The notes under the pieces: model-generated | What the model was told of the DNA's origin: nothing | Databases searched by the model: none | What the model saw: the letters and a program-made list of their open reading frames with translations, nothing else | Source: Haloactinopolyspora alba | GTDB lineage: Bacteria > Actinomycetota > Actinomycetes > Jiangellales > Jiangellaceae | DNA length: 64,000 nucleotides | Assembly (NCBI RefSeq): GCF_003014555.1 | Contig: NZ_PYGE01000002.1 | Location: 124,001-188,000, forward strand | Direction: 5' to 3' | Made by a program: the position numbers and the translations under genes | Part shown: positions 18,522-27,200 of the stretch, piece after piece | Layout of the letters: every line of letters starts with the position of its first letter | Numbering within the stretch: position 1 is the first letter of the stretch

Positions 18522-18932
18522 ATGGCGCATGGGTCTGAGCTGATCGACCTCGCGGTACGGTTCAGCGCCGAGCTGGATGAGTGCACGGCAACCGGTGGGG
18601 CGAACATTGACAGGCTCATGGCGATGATTCACCCGGATGCGGTGCGGTTGATCGACGGCAAGGCGGCGTCTGCGCAGGTCGGTGTGGCAGCGATCCGAGA
18701 CGGATACCTGTCCCGCGCGAGGGCGCTTACGCAGGAAGTGGAGCTGCACGGAGTTGACGTCTGGGGCGAGCTGGTCGTGTGTCGTCTCACCCGTCGCGAC
18801 TCTGGGATGACGACACCTGGTGCGGAGCATCACCTTCGGATTCTGCTCGTGCGCGACGGGAGGATTCAGCGGATCCTTGTCGTGACCGACCCATCGGAGG
18901 ACAAGGCACTCCGCGGGATATCGCACGCATGA
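18522..18932 (+). CDS. SnoaL/NTF2-like protein
   Basis: 136 residues with the NTF2-like cone-fold pattern: an N-terminal helix (SELIDLAVRFSAELDECTAT), MIHPDAVRLIDG, a helix with IRDGYLSRARAL, then strands VELHGVDVWGELVVCRLTRR and LRILLVRDGRIQRILVVTDPSE. Such proteins are small-molecule enzymes or binding modules, and none is assignable here. GGGGAG stands 6 bases before ATG 18522. Slightly lower GC than its neighbours, close to the tRNA-Gly-bounded segment. Confidence 0.65.
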   Translation: MAHGSELIDLAVRFSAELDECTATGGANIDRLMAMIHPDAVRLIDGKAASAQVGVAAIRDGYLSRARALTQEVELHGVDVWGELVVCRLTRRDSGMTTPGAEHHLRILLVRDGRIQRILVVTDPSEDKALRGISHA

Positions 18933-19397
18933 CGGGCTGAGAGCGGCTGCGGTACGAGTCGCCGCTGGGTCCGCTCGACGAGGTGCAGCGCGAGGAACCG
19001 AGTGCGCGTGGTGTCGGTGGAGTGACAGTGAGCGCACGCTTCTCGGCGGGGTGACAGTGCGCGCAACTATTGCCCCTGATGTCACCGGCACGCGCAGCGT
19101 GGGTGTCCGGACTGTTGTCTATCCGTCGACGGATGGGCCAGCACCGTCGAGTCGAGCGTTTCGTGCGCCGGCGCTGGGCCGAACCCGCCGGAGAACCGGA
19201 ATTGATCCGTGGAGCGGGTGACGGGAATCGAACACCTCGGGACGCGAGTCAGGCTCCGGTGGCCATGCCCGGCGAGGCGCCCGTGCATAAGCGATCTACT
19301 GACGCCTACTTGACCAGCCGATGAGTCCCGCGAGCCCGCAGAGCGCTTCCGGTGGGAGGATCAGTAGCGAGCGGCCACACAGTCGAGGAAGTCACTC
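18933..19397. other. Gene-free stretch with short repeats and the distal att copy
   Basis: No coding frame is convincing over 465 bases. It contains two imperfect copies of a ~29-bp unit sharing GTGACAGTG (19022-19030 and 19051-19059), possibly an old insertion-sequence end. It also holds the tRNA-Gly-derived repeat at 19209-19233. Confidence 0.5.
19209..19233. repeat. Distal att-like copy of the tRNA-Gly 3' end
   Basis: 25 bases beginning GTGGAGCGGGTGACGGG are identical to 22140-22164, which cover the CCA end and T-arm of the tRNA-Gly gene. Identity stops sharply on both sides. A tRNA 3'-end duplication is the classic scar of site-specific integration. Confidence 0.7.
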
Positions 19398-19811
19398 ATG
19401 AACACCGTCGCGCAGTTGGGGCACGTCCGTAAGCTCGCGTTGCTTGTCGCCCTGGTGTGGTCGGTCGGGTTGCTGGTGGCTGGCTTCACGGTTCCCATGT
19501 ACCGCCAGGAGACCGAGTCGTCGTCCGGAACGATCTCGCACGGGACCGACACTTTCGTGGGAGTGAACGGCTCGCAGTCGGTGATCGTTCTTCTCGCGCC
19601 ACTGCTCGTGTCCATATTGGTCGCGGGCGCGCTGCTGATGCGGAGAGTCCCCGGAACGATGGCCATCGCCTGGACGATGACCGCTGCGCTCTGCGGCTTG
19701 ACGGCGCTTGCGATGCTCTCGATCGGTGTCCTTGTGCTCCCGGTGGCCGCCGCGCTGGTAGTCGCCTGCACAGCGAAGCCGTCCTCACCCGCCCAGTCTG
19801 GGGCGTCATGA
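19398..19811 (+). CDS. Small multi-pass membrane protein
   Basis: 137 residues with about four hydrophobic helices (roughly 12-34, 57-77, 86-106 and 109-128) and a polar loop YRQETESSSGTISHGTDTF between the first two, probably outside. GAGGAAG lies 7 bases before ATG 19398. No family is recognised. It is the first gene inside the tRNA-bounded segment and may be cargo. Confidence 0.65.
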   Translation: MNTVAQLGHVRKLALLVALVWSVGLLVAGFTVPMYRQETESSSGTISHGTDTFVGVNGSQSVIVLLAPLLVSILVAGALLMRRVPGTMAIAWTMTAALCGLTALAMLSIGVLVLPVAAALVVACTAKPSSPAQSGAS

Positions 19812-19917
19812 GGGCGACGACCACTCCGCAACGCGTGTGATCTGCCGGTGTGGGTGTCGTTTCGTGCGGTTGTGCGCGGCGGCGAGCGAAGCGAGCCGCC
19901 CTTGATCTCAGAGAGGT

Positions 19918-20178
19918 CTATTCGGCAAAACTGGGGGCGAGGTAACAGATGGCCGGGGTGTGCTCGCGGTCGCCGAAGGTGTGGTCGACGGTGCCGATGC
20001 GGTGCCAGCCGAGGCCTTCGTAGAGGTGGATCGCGGCGGCGTCTTTGGTCATGACGTCGAGCACGAGCGGCTGCCGTCGGCGGGCGGCGTCGTCCATGAC
20101 GGCGCGAGTGAGATGTTCGCCGAGCTTGTGCCCGCGAGCCTCCGGGGCGACGAAGCGAGTGCGCCCGTCACGACCTGC
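19918..20178 (-). pseudogene. Truncated GNAT acetyltransferase fragment
   Basis: An 86-codon frame ends at TAG 19918-19920 and reads as the C-terminal half of a GNAT domain: RFVAPEARGHKLGEHLTRAVMD supplies the acetyl-CoA loop and AAAIHLYEGLGWHRIG the last helix and strand. A TGA (20179-20181) closes the frame directly upstream, and no N-terminal half (strands 1-3) follows before the NUDIX gene. The start is lost, so it is a fragment. It lies inside the tRNA-bounded segment. Confidence 0.6.
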
Positions 20179-20261
20179 TCACGCGGCTCACGGACGATAT
20201 GCCGGCTGGGCAGCTCATCCCCGGTACGGATCCCTGGGCTCACCGTGCTCTCGATCCGCAA

Positions 20262-20297
20262 GTACTTTGTCGGCAAGGTGGGACGCCGACAAAGTAC
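20262..20297. terminator. 13-bp hairpin downstream of the NUDIX gene
   Basis: GTACTTTGTCGGC (20262-20274) and its exact complement (20285-20297) enclose a 10-base loop. Placed after the NUDIX stop on the minus strand, it could end that operon. Confidence 0.5.
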
Positions 20298-20389
20298 GTC
20301 GAGCTCGCCGACAACAGCCGCAACACGAACCGCACACGGCTCCAGCCGGCCGACGTGTGCCGGCGGTCTCCTGAGCTGGAGTGAGTCAT

Positions 20390-20860
20390 TCACCCAAGGT
20401 AGGGAGCGTGGCGACGTTCCAGGGCATGTCCGATCCTCAGGCGTTGCGTCGGGTGGATCGGCAACCGTTCGAGGCCGGCCGCGTCCACGAACGCTACGGA
20501 CGTCGACTCGATCGACCGATGGAGCTCGCCGCCCAGGAGTCGCCCAGCGAAGCACACGCTGAACTGTTGCCGGACCTCGCCGTCGTCGTAGGCGATCACG
20601 TGATTCGGGTCGCTGTAGATGCCCACCAGACGAGTGATCTCGATATCGATGCCCGTCTCTTCGCGGACTTCGCGAACAGCACACGCAGCGACGGTCTCGC
20701 CCGGCTCCATCCCCCCACCGGGCAGCGCCCATTGGCCAGAGTCGGCGCGCTGGACCAGTAGCAGCCGGTCCGTCTGATCACGCACCGCCGCCGACGCCGC
20801 GACCACGATCGAGTTCGGACGCGGTGCGTCCGGGTCGTCGTAGTAGTCGGTGCGTGCCAC
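20390..20860 (-). CDS. NUDIX hydrolase
   Basis: 156 residues with a complete NUDIX box: GGGMEPGETVAACAVREVREETGID fits G-x5-E-x7-REVxEExGI when read from GGGMEP to the final Ile. It cleaves nucleoside diphosphates linked to another moiety; the substrate is unknown. GTG 20860 lies 4 bases after the XRE regulator stop, so the two form an operon. A NUDIX gene is known from pSAM2-type elements, which fits the mobile setting. Confidence 0.88.
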   Translation of the reverse strand: MARTDYYDDPDAPRPNSIVVAASAAVRDQTDRLLLVQRADSGQWALPGGGMEPGETVAACAVREVREETGIDIEITRLVGIYSDPNHVIAYDDGEVRQQFSVCFAGRLLGGELHRSIESTSVAFVDAAGLERLPIHPTQRLRIGHALERRHAPYLG

Positions 20861-20864
20861 GTCG

Positions 20865-21602
20865 TCACGGTACTGGACTGGCCTGCTCCCAGACGGCTTC
20901 GAACGACTGTCGGTAGCTGGTGACCATCGAGCCGGTCTGGTTCTGGCGCAGGTGCCACACCGGCGCTCCGAAGGCGTTGACGCCCCACAGGTGCGTGTTG
21001 ATGAGGAGCTGGTCGTCGGAGCGGTAGATGCTGTTGTACAGCGTCGTGCCGTGGGTGCGAATCTCGACACCGGTGAGCCCGACGAGCGGTTGGTAGTACA
21101 TCAGGGCGAGCTCGCAGCGGCTCTGGATGCCGTGCCCGAATCGCTCTTCGGCTCCGCGTGCAATGACGGTCGGCGAGTTCGGGTCGCCGACCGCGATGCG
21201 CACCTCGCAGCCCTCGCGGGCTTTGCTGGCGAGCAGGTCGGTGAATCCGGGCACGGACTCGTGCAGGTGATTCGCCGCGTACACCAGGATGTCGATGCGC
21301 TCCGACGCCTGCTCGAAGAACTCGCGCCACATTGCCGGGGACACCTCCGCGCGCTGCCCATAGACGGCGACCACCTCGGCTGACACCGCCTTGCCGGTAC
21401 GTCCTCGATGCAGGGTCGGCCAGAGGAACATGACGTCCTCCTCGAGCGCTTCGGCAGCTTGGACGGCTGTGCGCGTGTAGGGCACTCGGCCGGCATTCAC
21501 CCAGCGCTCGACTGTCTTGGCGTCCACTCCCGCCTGCGATGCAAGGGCTTGTGCCGTGAGGCCGCGCTTGGCCATCGTTGCGCGTAGCCGTTCGTTCTCC
21601 AT
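20865..21602 (-). CDS. XRE-type regulator with PLD-like C-terminal domain
   Basis: 245 residues. Residues 1-60 form an XRE helix-turn-helix (LTAQALASQAGVDAKTVERWVNAGR). Residues ~95-245 resemble the phospholipase-D-like domain of actinomycete XRE proteins: RIDILVYAANHLHES, CEVRIAVGDPNSP and a single HGTTLYNSIYRSDDQLL segment, which lacks the Lys and Asp of a full HKD site, so catalysis is doubtful. CAGGAG is 8 bases before ATG 21602. Three GGACGTCC-like boxes flank its -10 region, suggesting autoregulation. It is cotranscribed with NUDIX. Confidence 0.8.
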   Translation of the reverse strand: MENERLRATMAKRGLTAQALASQAGVDAKTVERWVNAGRVPYTRTAVQAAEALEEDVMFLWPTLHRGRTGKAVSAEVVAVYGQRAEVSPAMWREFFEQASERIDILVYAANHLHESVPGFTDLLASKAREGCEVRIAVGDPNSPTVIARGAEERFGHGIQSRCELALMYYQPLVGLTGVEIRTHGTTLYNSIYRSDDQLLINTHLWGVNAFGAPVWHLRQNQTGSMVTSYRQSFEAVWEQASPVP

Positions 21603-21614
21603 ACCGCAGCTCCT

Positions 21615-21652
21615 GGACGTCCGGTGGGACGTCTTGACGCTACAGGACGTCC
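21615..21652 (-). promoter_or_regulatory. GGACGTCC operator cluster and promoter of the XRE gene
   Basis: GGACGTCC occurs at 21615-21622 and 21645-21652, and GGACGTCT at 21627-21634. A TAGCGT -10 box on the minus strand (21637-21642) sits between the second and third. Palindromic 8-mers around a promoter of an XRE gene suggest its own operator. Confidence 0.5.
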
Positions 21653-21790
21653 CGCGGCCGTCCGCTGTCGTGGTTCCGACATCCACCGCCGAGATACGAG
21701 CCTGGTATGCACCAGGCGCCGCGCCGGGAGTGCCTCCGTGCCCCGGCGGTGCGCCGGCCTCCCCCGTTCCCCGGTGGCGAAGGACCAACG

Positions 21791-21916
21791 ATGAGTCGGT
21801 ACGAAACGACCCGGCACCAGCGATGCTCGCACTGCGGCAGGAACACCCTGCACAGCGTCATCGTGTACGACGACAGTCCGTGGGAGATCATCTACTGCAC
21901 GGAGTGCGGCAGGTGA
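21791..21916 (+). CDS. 41-residue zinc-ribbon micro-protein
   Basis: A short protein with two Cys pairs, CSHC and CTEC, separated by 19 residues including HSVIVYDDSPWEIIY, a typical rubredoxin-like zinc knuckle. GAAGGA lies 6 bases before ATG 21791. Its TGA overlaps the GTG of the next gene (GTGA), so they are coupled. Small zinc-ribbon genes of this type are frequent in actinomycete integrative elements. Function unknown. Confidence 0.65.
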   Translation: MSRYETTRHQRCSHCGRNTLHSVIVYDDSPWEIIYCTECGR

Positions 21917-22059
21917 CTGGAGTGGGCGTACGCGGAGAGCCGGTGTCGGCCGATCCTCACGCGTGGGTGGACGCGCTGGTCCTGGGGCTTCCGCTGCTCG
22001 CGTTGTTTGTGGGCTTCGCGGTCGTCCTGTGGGTCGACGACCACCGGCGTCGACGTTGA
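21913..22059 (+). CDS. 48-residue single-pass membrane micro-protein
   Basis: Starts with GTG at 21913, overlapping the zinc-ribbon stop by 4 bases. One hydrophobic helix (about 20-42, DALVLGLPLLALFVGFAVVL) is followed by WVDDHRRRR, so the C-terminus is positive and cytosolic. It may be a small transfer- or spread-type protein of the integrated element, but nothing in the sequence proves that. Confidence 0.6.
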   Translation: MTGVGVRGEPVSADPHAWVDALVLGLPLLALFVGFAVVLWVDDHRRRR

Positions 22060-22139
22060 CAGCAACGCCTTCGCGACTGACTCACGCAGCCTCAAGGCCG
22101 AGGCCGGGGGAAATTTCCCGTTGACCTGGGCCTTGTTTG

Positions 22140-22164
22140 GTGGAGCGGGTGACGGGAATCGAAC
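22140..22164. repeat. Proximal att-like site in the tRNA-Gly 3' end
   Basis: Same 25 bases as 19209-19233. It covers the encoded CCA, acceptor 3' strand and part of the T-arm of tRNA-Gly on the minus strand. Confidence 0.7.
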
Positions 22165-22214
22165 CCGCATGACCAGCTTGGAAGGCTGGGGCTCTGCCAT
22201 TGAGCTACACCCGC
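22141..22214 (-). tRNA. tRNA-Gly (anticodon UCC)
   Basis: 74 bases with encoded CCA. Acceptor GCGGGTG pairs with CACCCGC, the D-arm is TAGCTCAATGGCAGAGC, the anticodon stem CAGCC/GGCTG-like holds loop CTTCCAA with anticodon TCC, and the T-arm reads GCGGGTTCGATTCCCGT. A TACTCT -10 box lies about 28 bases upstream. Its 3' end is the target of the duplicated att-like repeat. A perfect GGGAAATTTCCC palindrome (22108-22119) lies just downstream. Confidence 0.95.
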
Positions 22215-22263
22215 GGGAGGCCGCGTTCGGCCCCGCACGCACAGAGTACCCTGTCATCTGGCC

Positions 22264-22269
22264 TAGACT
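22264..22269 (+). promoter_or_regulatory. -10 box TAGACT for tRNA-Pro
   Basis: TAGACT ends 12 bases before the mature 5' end of tRNA-Pro, a sensible promoter position between the two divergent tRNA genes. Confidence 0.45.
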
Positions 22270-22281
22270 TGTCCGGGCACC

Positions 22282-22357
22282 CGGGGCGTAGCGTAGTGGC
22301 TAGCGCGCCTGCTTTGGGAGCAGGAGATCGCAGGTTCGAGTCCTGTCGCCCCGACCA
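22282..22357 (+). tRNA. tRNA-Pro (anticodon UGG)
   Basis: 76 bases with encoded CCA. Acceptor CGGGGCG pairs with CGCCCCG, discriminator A. The anticodon stem CCTGC/GCAGG encloses TTTGGGA with anticodon TGG, and the T-arm GCAGGTTCGAGTCCTGT is intact. It lies 90 bases upstream of tig on the same strand and may be cotranscribed with it. Confidence 0.95.
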
Positions 22358-22446
22358 GCCCGCGTTCGCGGTGGTGAGGCCGGTCCTTCCGGTCCTCCAC
22401 TGTGGCCGTGTCCACATTGAACACCCACCACAGGAGACACGTCAGC

Positions 22447-23925
22447 GTGAAGAGCGTCGTCGAGACCCTCAACCCGACGCGGGTCCGGCTCGCGGTCGAG
22501 GTCCCGTTCTCGGAACTTGAGCCGAACATCACGTCCGCATACAAGCGGATCGCCGCCCAGGTGACGGTGCCGGGCTTCCGCAAGGGCAAGGTTCCGCCCG
22601 TCGTCATCGACCAGCGCATCGGCCGGCCGGTCGTGCTGGAAGAGGCCGTCAACGAGGCGATCCCCAAGCTCTACGGCGACGCTGTGCGCGAGAACGAGCT
22701 GCAGCCGCTGGGGCAGCCCGAGGTCGACGTGTCGGAGTTCAACGACGGTGAAGAGCTCAAGTTCACCGCCGAGGTCCAGGTCCGGCCCAAGATCACCCTG
22801 CCGGAGTGGGAGGGGCTCGAGGTCGAGGTCGACGACGCGGTCGTCGAGGACTCCGACATCCAGGAGCGGCTGGACTCGCTGCGCCAGCGGTTCGGCACCC
22901 TCACCGGTGTGGACCGCCCGGCTGCCGAAGGCGACTTCGTCCAGATCGACCTCAACGCCACGTCCGACGGCCAGCCCGTCGAGGGCGGGCAGGCTTCCGG
23001 CGTGTCGTACCAGATCGGGCAGGGCGGCATGATCGAGGGCCTCGACGAGGCCGTCACCGGCATGTCGGCGGGCGAAACGACGACGTTCCGCACCCAGCTG
23101 GTCGGCACGCACGAGGGCGAGGAGGTCGACTGCGAGGTCACCGTCAGCGCCGTCAAGGAGCAGCAGCTGCCCGAGCTCGACGACGAGTTCGCCCAGCTCG
23201 CCAGCGAGTTCGACACGCTCGACGAGCTCACCGCCGACGTGCGCGAGCAGGCGCTGCGCGCCAAGCGGCTGGACCAGGCGATGTCGGCCCGCGACAAAGT
23301 TCTCGACCAGCTGCTCGAGAAGGTCGGCGAGGTGCCGCTGCCGGACGAGCTGGTCGATTCGCAGATCCAGGAGCACTTCTCCGACGGGCACGGCGACGAC
23401 GACCACCGCGCCGAGTACGAGGACCAGTTCCGCAGGAACCTGAAGTCGCAGTTCGTCCTGGACGAGCTCGTCAAGGCCGAGAGCATCGAGGTTTCGCAGG
23501 ACGAGCTGAGCTCGTACATCGTGCAGCAGGCGATGCAGCAGCGCACCGACCCGAACCAGCTCGCCCAGCAGCTCGTCGACCAGGGCAACCTGCCGTCGGT
23601 GATGGCCGACGTCGCGCGCGGCAAGGCGCTGGCGCAGGTGGTCGAGAAGGCGAACGTGGTCGACGCGTCCGGCGAGACGGTCGAGCTGGACCGACTGCGC
23701 GAGGACGGCTCGCTGGCCGAGCCGGGCGAAGAGGACGGTGACGCGTCGCAGGTGGGCGGTTCGTTCGAGTTCGCCGAGATCGACGAGAACGCATCCGCCG
23801 GCGAGACCGGCGACGAGGCCGCGTCCGCGGACGACACCGAGGCGGCCGCCGGCACGGAGTCTGGCGGTACCGATTCCGCCGGTGATGACGAGTCCGGCGA
23901 CGGCGACGACGAGCAGAAGGCCTGA
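22447..23925 (+). CDS. tig: Trigger factor
   Basis: 492 residues. The ribosome-binding domain (residues 1-115) carries GFRKGKVPP, the ribosome-docking signature. A peptidyl-prolyl isomerase domain lies at ~155-240 (GDFVQIDLNATSDGQPVEGG, VTGMSAGETTTF), and the helical C-domain follows. The last ~70 residues are an acidic Ser/Glu/Asp-rich tail. It binds nascent chains at the ribosome exit tunnel. GTG 22447 is used because VKSVVETLNPTRVRL matches the family start and GGAG lies upstream. clpP1-clpP2-clpX follow, as in mycobacteria. Confidence 0.95.
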   Translation: MKSVVETLNPTRVRLAVEVPFSELEPNITSAYKRIAAQVTVPGFRKGKVPPVVIDQRIGRPVVLEEAVNEAIPKLYGDAVRENELQPLGQPEVDVSEFNDGEELKFTAEVQVRPKITLPEWEGLEVEVDDAVVEDSDIQERLDSLRQRFGTLTGVDRPAAEGDFVQIDLNATSDGQPVEGGQASGVSYQIGQGGMIEGLDEAVTGMSAGETTTFRTQLVGTHEGEEVDCEVTVSAVKEQQLPELDDEFAQLASEFDTLDELTADVREQALRAKRLDQAMSARDKVLDQLLEKVGEVPLPDELVDSQIQEHFSDGHGDDDHRAEYEDQFRRNLKSQFVLDELVKAESIEVSQDELSSYIVQQAMQQRTDPNQLAQQLVDQGNLPSVMADVARGKALAQVVEKANVVDASGETVELDRLREDGSLAEPGEEDGDASQVGGSFEFAEIDENASAGETGDEAASADDTEAAAGTESGGTDSAGDDESGDGDDEQKA

Positions 23926-23965
23926 CAGCACCGCCTGCCATTCGCCTCATCCGCACGACCGCGAC

Positions 23966-24112
23966 GATCAGGTGACCGAGAGCGCGCTACGGCGCCGACT
24001 CGGTCACCTGATCCATTTCTGCCCACGATGCGGACATGATCAGGTGACTGCCGACGGGCGCATGCCGCCGCAGCGGTCACCTGATCGTCCCGGACGAGGC
24101 GATCAGGTGACC
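23966..24112. repeat. 147-bp alternating-box element, copy 1
   Basis: Five exact 11-bp boxes: GATCAGGTGAC at 23966, 24038 and 24101 on the plus strand, and its complement at 24003 and 24076. Start-to-start spacings are 37, 35, 38 and 25. The first pair extends to a 15-bp perfect stem. It fills most of the 399-base gap between tig and clpP1. The reverse complement has the same box order and spacing as 36653-36798. Confidence 0.85.
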
Positions 24113-24254
24113 GGCGGCGCCCCACGTCGCGGCCGCTGGTCAGCTCATCGTTTCGTGCCGGTACGGACGCGCGGCGCCGTGGCGTACCGGACCGCCGGGC
24201 ACGCCGTCAGCGAACAGGGGGTGTCCGGCGGATGGGCGGCGCACACTTCTTGGT

Positions 24255-24276
24255 TAGTGTCGTTGGCACCAACGAC
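24255..24276 (+). promoter_or_regulatory. Probable clpP1P2 promoter with inverted repeat
   Basis: A TAGTGT -10-like box (24255-24260) overlaps a perfect inverted repeat GTCGTTGG-CA-CCAACGAC (24259-24276) about 50 bases before the clpP1 start. The position across the expected transcription start suggests a repressor or activator site. Confidence 0.45.
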
Positions 24277-24324
24277 GGAATCCCCGGTCGCGACGACCGA
24301 TCTGAACAGCCCGAGGAGATCACG

Positions 24325-24963
24325 GTGAGCACACGCCCCGAGACGTCCGGCCCAGTCGAGCCCGCGCAGGCACACACGCCCAGCCCGGGCTCGTCGATGG
24401 GACTCGACGACCACATCTACAACCGGCTACTGCGGGAGCGGATCATCTTCCTGGGTGCGGAGGTCCGCGACGAGAACGCGAACGCCATCTGTGCGCAGCT
24501 GCTGCTGCTGGCGGCCGAGGACCCCGACCGCGACATCAGCATCTACATCAACTCGCCCGGCGGCTCGGTGTCGGCGGGCATGGCCATCTACGACACCATG
24601 CAGTTCGTGAAGCCCGACGTCATGACGGTCGCCATGGGCTTCGCCGCCTCGATGGGCCAGTTCCTGCTGACGGCCGGGGCACGTGGCAAGCGCTACGCCC
24701 TGCCGCATTCGCGCATCCTGATGCACCAGCCGTCCGGCGGCATGGGCGGATCGGCCAGCGACATCCGTATCCAGGCCGAGCAGATGCTGCGGACGAAGAA
24801 GGAGATGGCCGAGATCAACGCGCTGCACACCGGGCAGCCGATCGAGACCATCGAGCGCGACTCGGACCGCGACCGGTACTTCACGCCGCAGGAGGCGCTC
24901 GACTACGGCTTCATCGACCGGGTCGTCGAGAGCGCGTCCCAGGTCCCGCAGAACGGCGCCTGA
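24325..24963 (+). CDS. clpP1: ATP-dependent Clp protease subunit ClpP1
   Basis: 212 residues. The serine-protease triad is visible: Ser in [11 protein letters not shown], His in [14 protein letters not shown] and Asp in the C-terminal part (DSDRDRYF). [11 protein letters not shown] forms the oxyanion strand. The first ~30 residues are a Pro-rich tail not found in most ClpP, perhaps a propeptide. Start GTG 24325 has GAGGAG 6 bases upstream. It pairs with ClpP2 68 bases downstream; in actinobacteria the two form a mixed tetradecamer fed by ClpX or ClpC. Confidence 0.95.
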   Translation: MSTRPETSGPVEPAQAHTPSPGSSMGLDDHIYNRLLRERIIFLGAEVRDENANAICAQLLLLAAEDPDRDISIYINSPGGSVSAGMAIYDTMQFVKPDVMTVAMGFAASMGQFLLTAGARGKRYALPHSRILMHQPSGGMGGSASDIRIQAEQMLRTKKEMAEINALHTGQPIETIERDSDRDRYFTPQEALDYGFIDRVVESASQVPQNGA

Positions 24964-25031
24964 CGCGTCCTCTCTCGCCATCCGCATCCGGCCTTCCATC
25001 GCGCACGCCGCGCACAGCTAGGAGACTTTCG

Positions 25032-25637
25032 ATGAACTACTACATCCCGCAGTGGGAGGAGCGCACCTCCTACGGCTTCCGGCGCATCGACCCGTACGGC
25101 AAGCTGTTCGAGGAGCGCATCATCTTCCTCGGCACGCCCATCAGCGACGACGTGGCCAACGCCGTCATGGCCCAGCTCATCTGCCTCGAGTCGATGGAGC
25201 CCGACCGCGACATCGAGATCTACATCAACTCGCCCGGTGGCTCGTTCACCGCGATGACGACCATCTACGACACCATGCAGTTCATCAAGCCGGACGTGCG
25301 CACGGTGTGCATGGGGCAGGCCGCATCGGCGGCGGCGGTGCTGCTGGCCGCCGGAGCGCCGGGCAAGCGGCTGGCGGTGCCGAACGCGCGGATCCTGATC
25401 CACCAGCCGTACACCGAGGGCACCTACGGCCAGGCCAGTGACATCGAGATCCAGGCGAACGAGATCCTCCGGATGCGCGGGCTGCTGGAGACGATGATCT
25501 CCCAGCACTCGGGCAAGGATGTCGAGCAGGTGCGTCAGGACATCGAGCGGGACAAGATCCTCACCACCCAGGACGCCATCGACTACGGCCTCGTCGACAG
25601 CTTCACGTCGTCCCGCAAGGCGAGCCTGGTCGGCTGA
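25032..25637 (+). CDS. clpP2: ATP-dependent Clp protease subunit ClpP2
   Basis: 201 residues. Ser lies in [11 protein letters not shown], His in [12 protein letters not shown] and Asp near [20 protein letters not shown] precedes them. It starts [15 protein letters not shown], as in actinobacterial ClpP2 proteins. AGGAG is 7 bases before ATG 25032. Sequence between the two clpP genes is only 68 bases, so they are one transcript. It forms the second ring of the ClpP1P2 core. Confidence 0.95.
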   Translation: MNYYIPQWEERTSYGFRRIDPYGKLFEERIIFLGTPISDDVANAVMAQLICLESMEPDRDIEIYINSPGGSFTAMTTIYDTMQFIKPDVRTVCMGQAASAAAVLLAAGAPGKRLAVPNARILIHQPYTEGTYGQASDIEIQANEILRMRGLLETMISQHSGKDVEQVRQDIERDKILTTQDAIDYGLVDSFTSSRKASLVG

Positions 25638-25862
25638 GCCGGCGGCGTGGCGCGTCCCGCGAACCGGCGCGACGCGCCACGCAAAACCGGCGAGGGGACC
25701 CTGCGATTGTCGGCTCGACGTTGTACCGTCGAAGACACGCGGGGCTCGTGAGGCCCGCGATACGCACGATGTCGATTCGCGCGTGGGTCGCCCGTCGACC
25801 CGGCTCGCGAATCCTCGGTCCGCACGACCGGGAACGCAGCAGAGGACGGAAGGACGTACCGC

Positions 25863-27158
<1,296 letters not shown>

Positions 27159-27187
27159 CCGTGCGACGGGGAGCCGCGTCGACGTCG

Positions 27188-27193
27188 TAGGCT
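27188..27193 (+). promoter_or_regulatory. -10 box TAGGCT, leaderless start
   Basis: TAGGCT, 7 bases, ATG 27201. Same spacing as at the other leaderless starts. Confidence 0.5.
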
Positions 27194-27200
27194 CCCCTGC

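Larger units (their letters stand above)
19209..22164. mobile_element. Probable remnant of a tRNA-Gly-integrated element
   Basis: About 2.95 kb lies between two 25-bp direct repeats derived from the tRNA-Gly 3' end. Contents: a small membrane protein, a GNAT fragment, a NUDIX hydrolase, an XRE/PLD-like regulator and coupled zinc-ribbon and membrane micro-proteins. NUDIX and XRE genes recur in actinomycete integrative elements such as pSAM2. No integrase, excisionase, replication initiator or FtsK-like transfer gene is left, so the element looks immobile. Confidence 0.6.

Noticed and set aside
19070-19324. An 84-codon plus-strand frame across the distal att copy
   Set aside because: It runs through tRNA-derived sequence and Arg-rich chance codons; no ribosome site or domain.
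20381-20761. A 126-codon plus-strand frame over the NUDIX gene
   Set aside because: Complement of the NUDIX domain, whose box is intact on the minus strand.
22108-22119. GGGAAATTTCCC palindrome as a tRNA-Gly terminator
   Set aside because: It has no loop and cannot form a stable RNA hairpin; kept only as a note.
23966-24112. The alternating boxes as a CRISPR array
   Set aside because: Repeats are only 11 bp, alternate in orientation, spacers are partly shared with another locus, and there are no cas genes.
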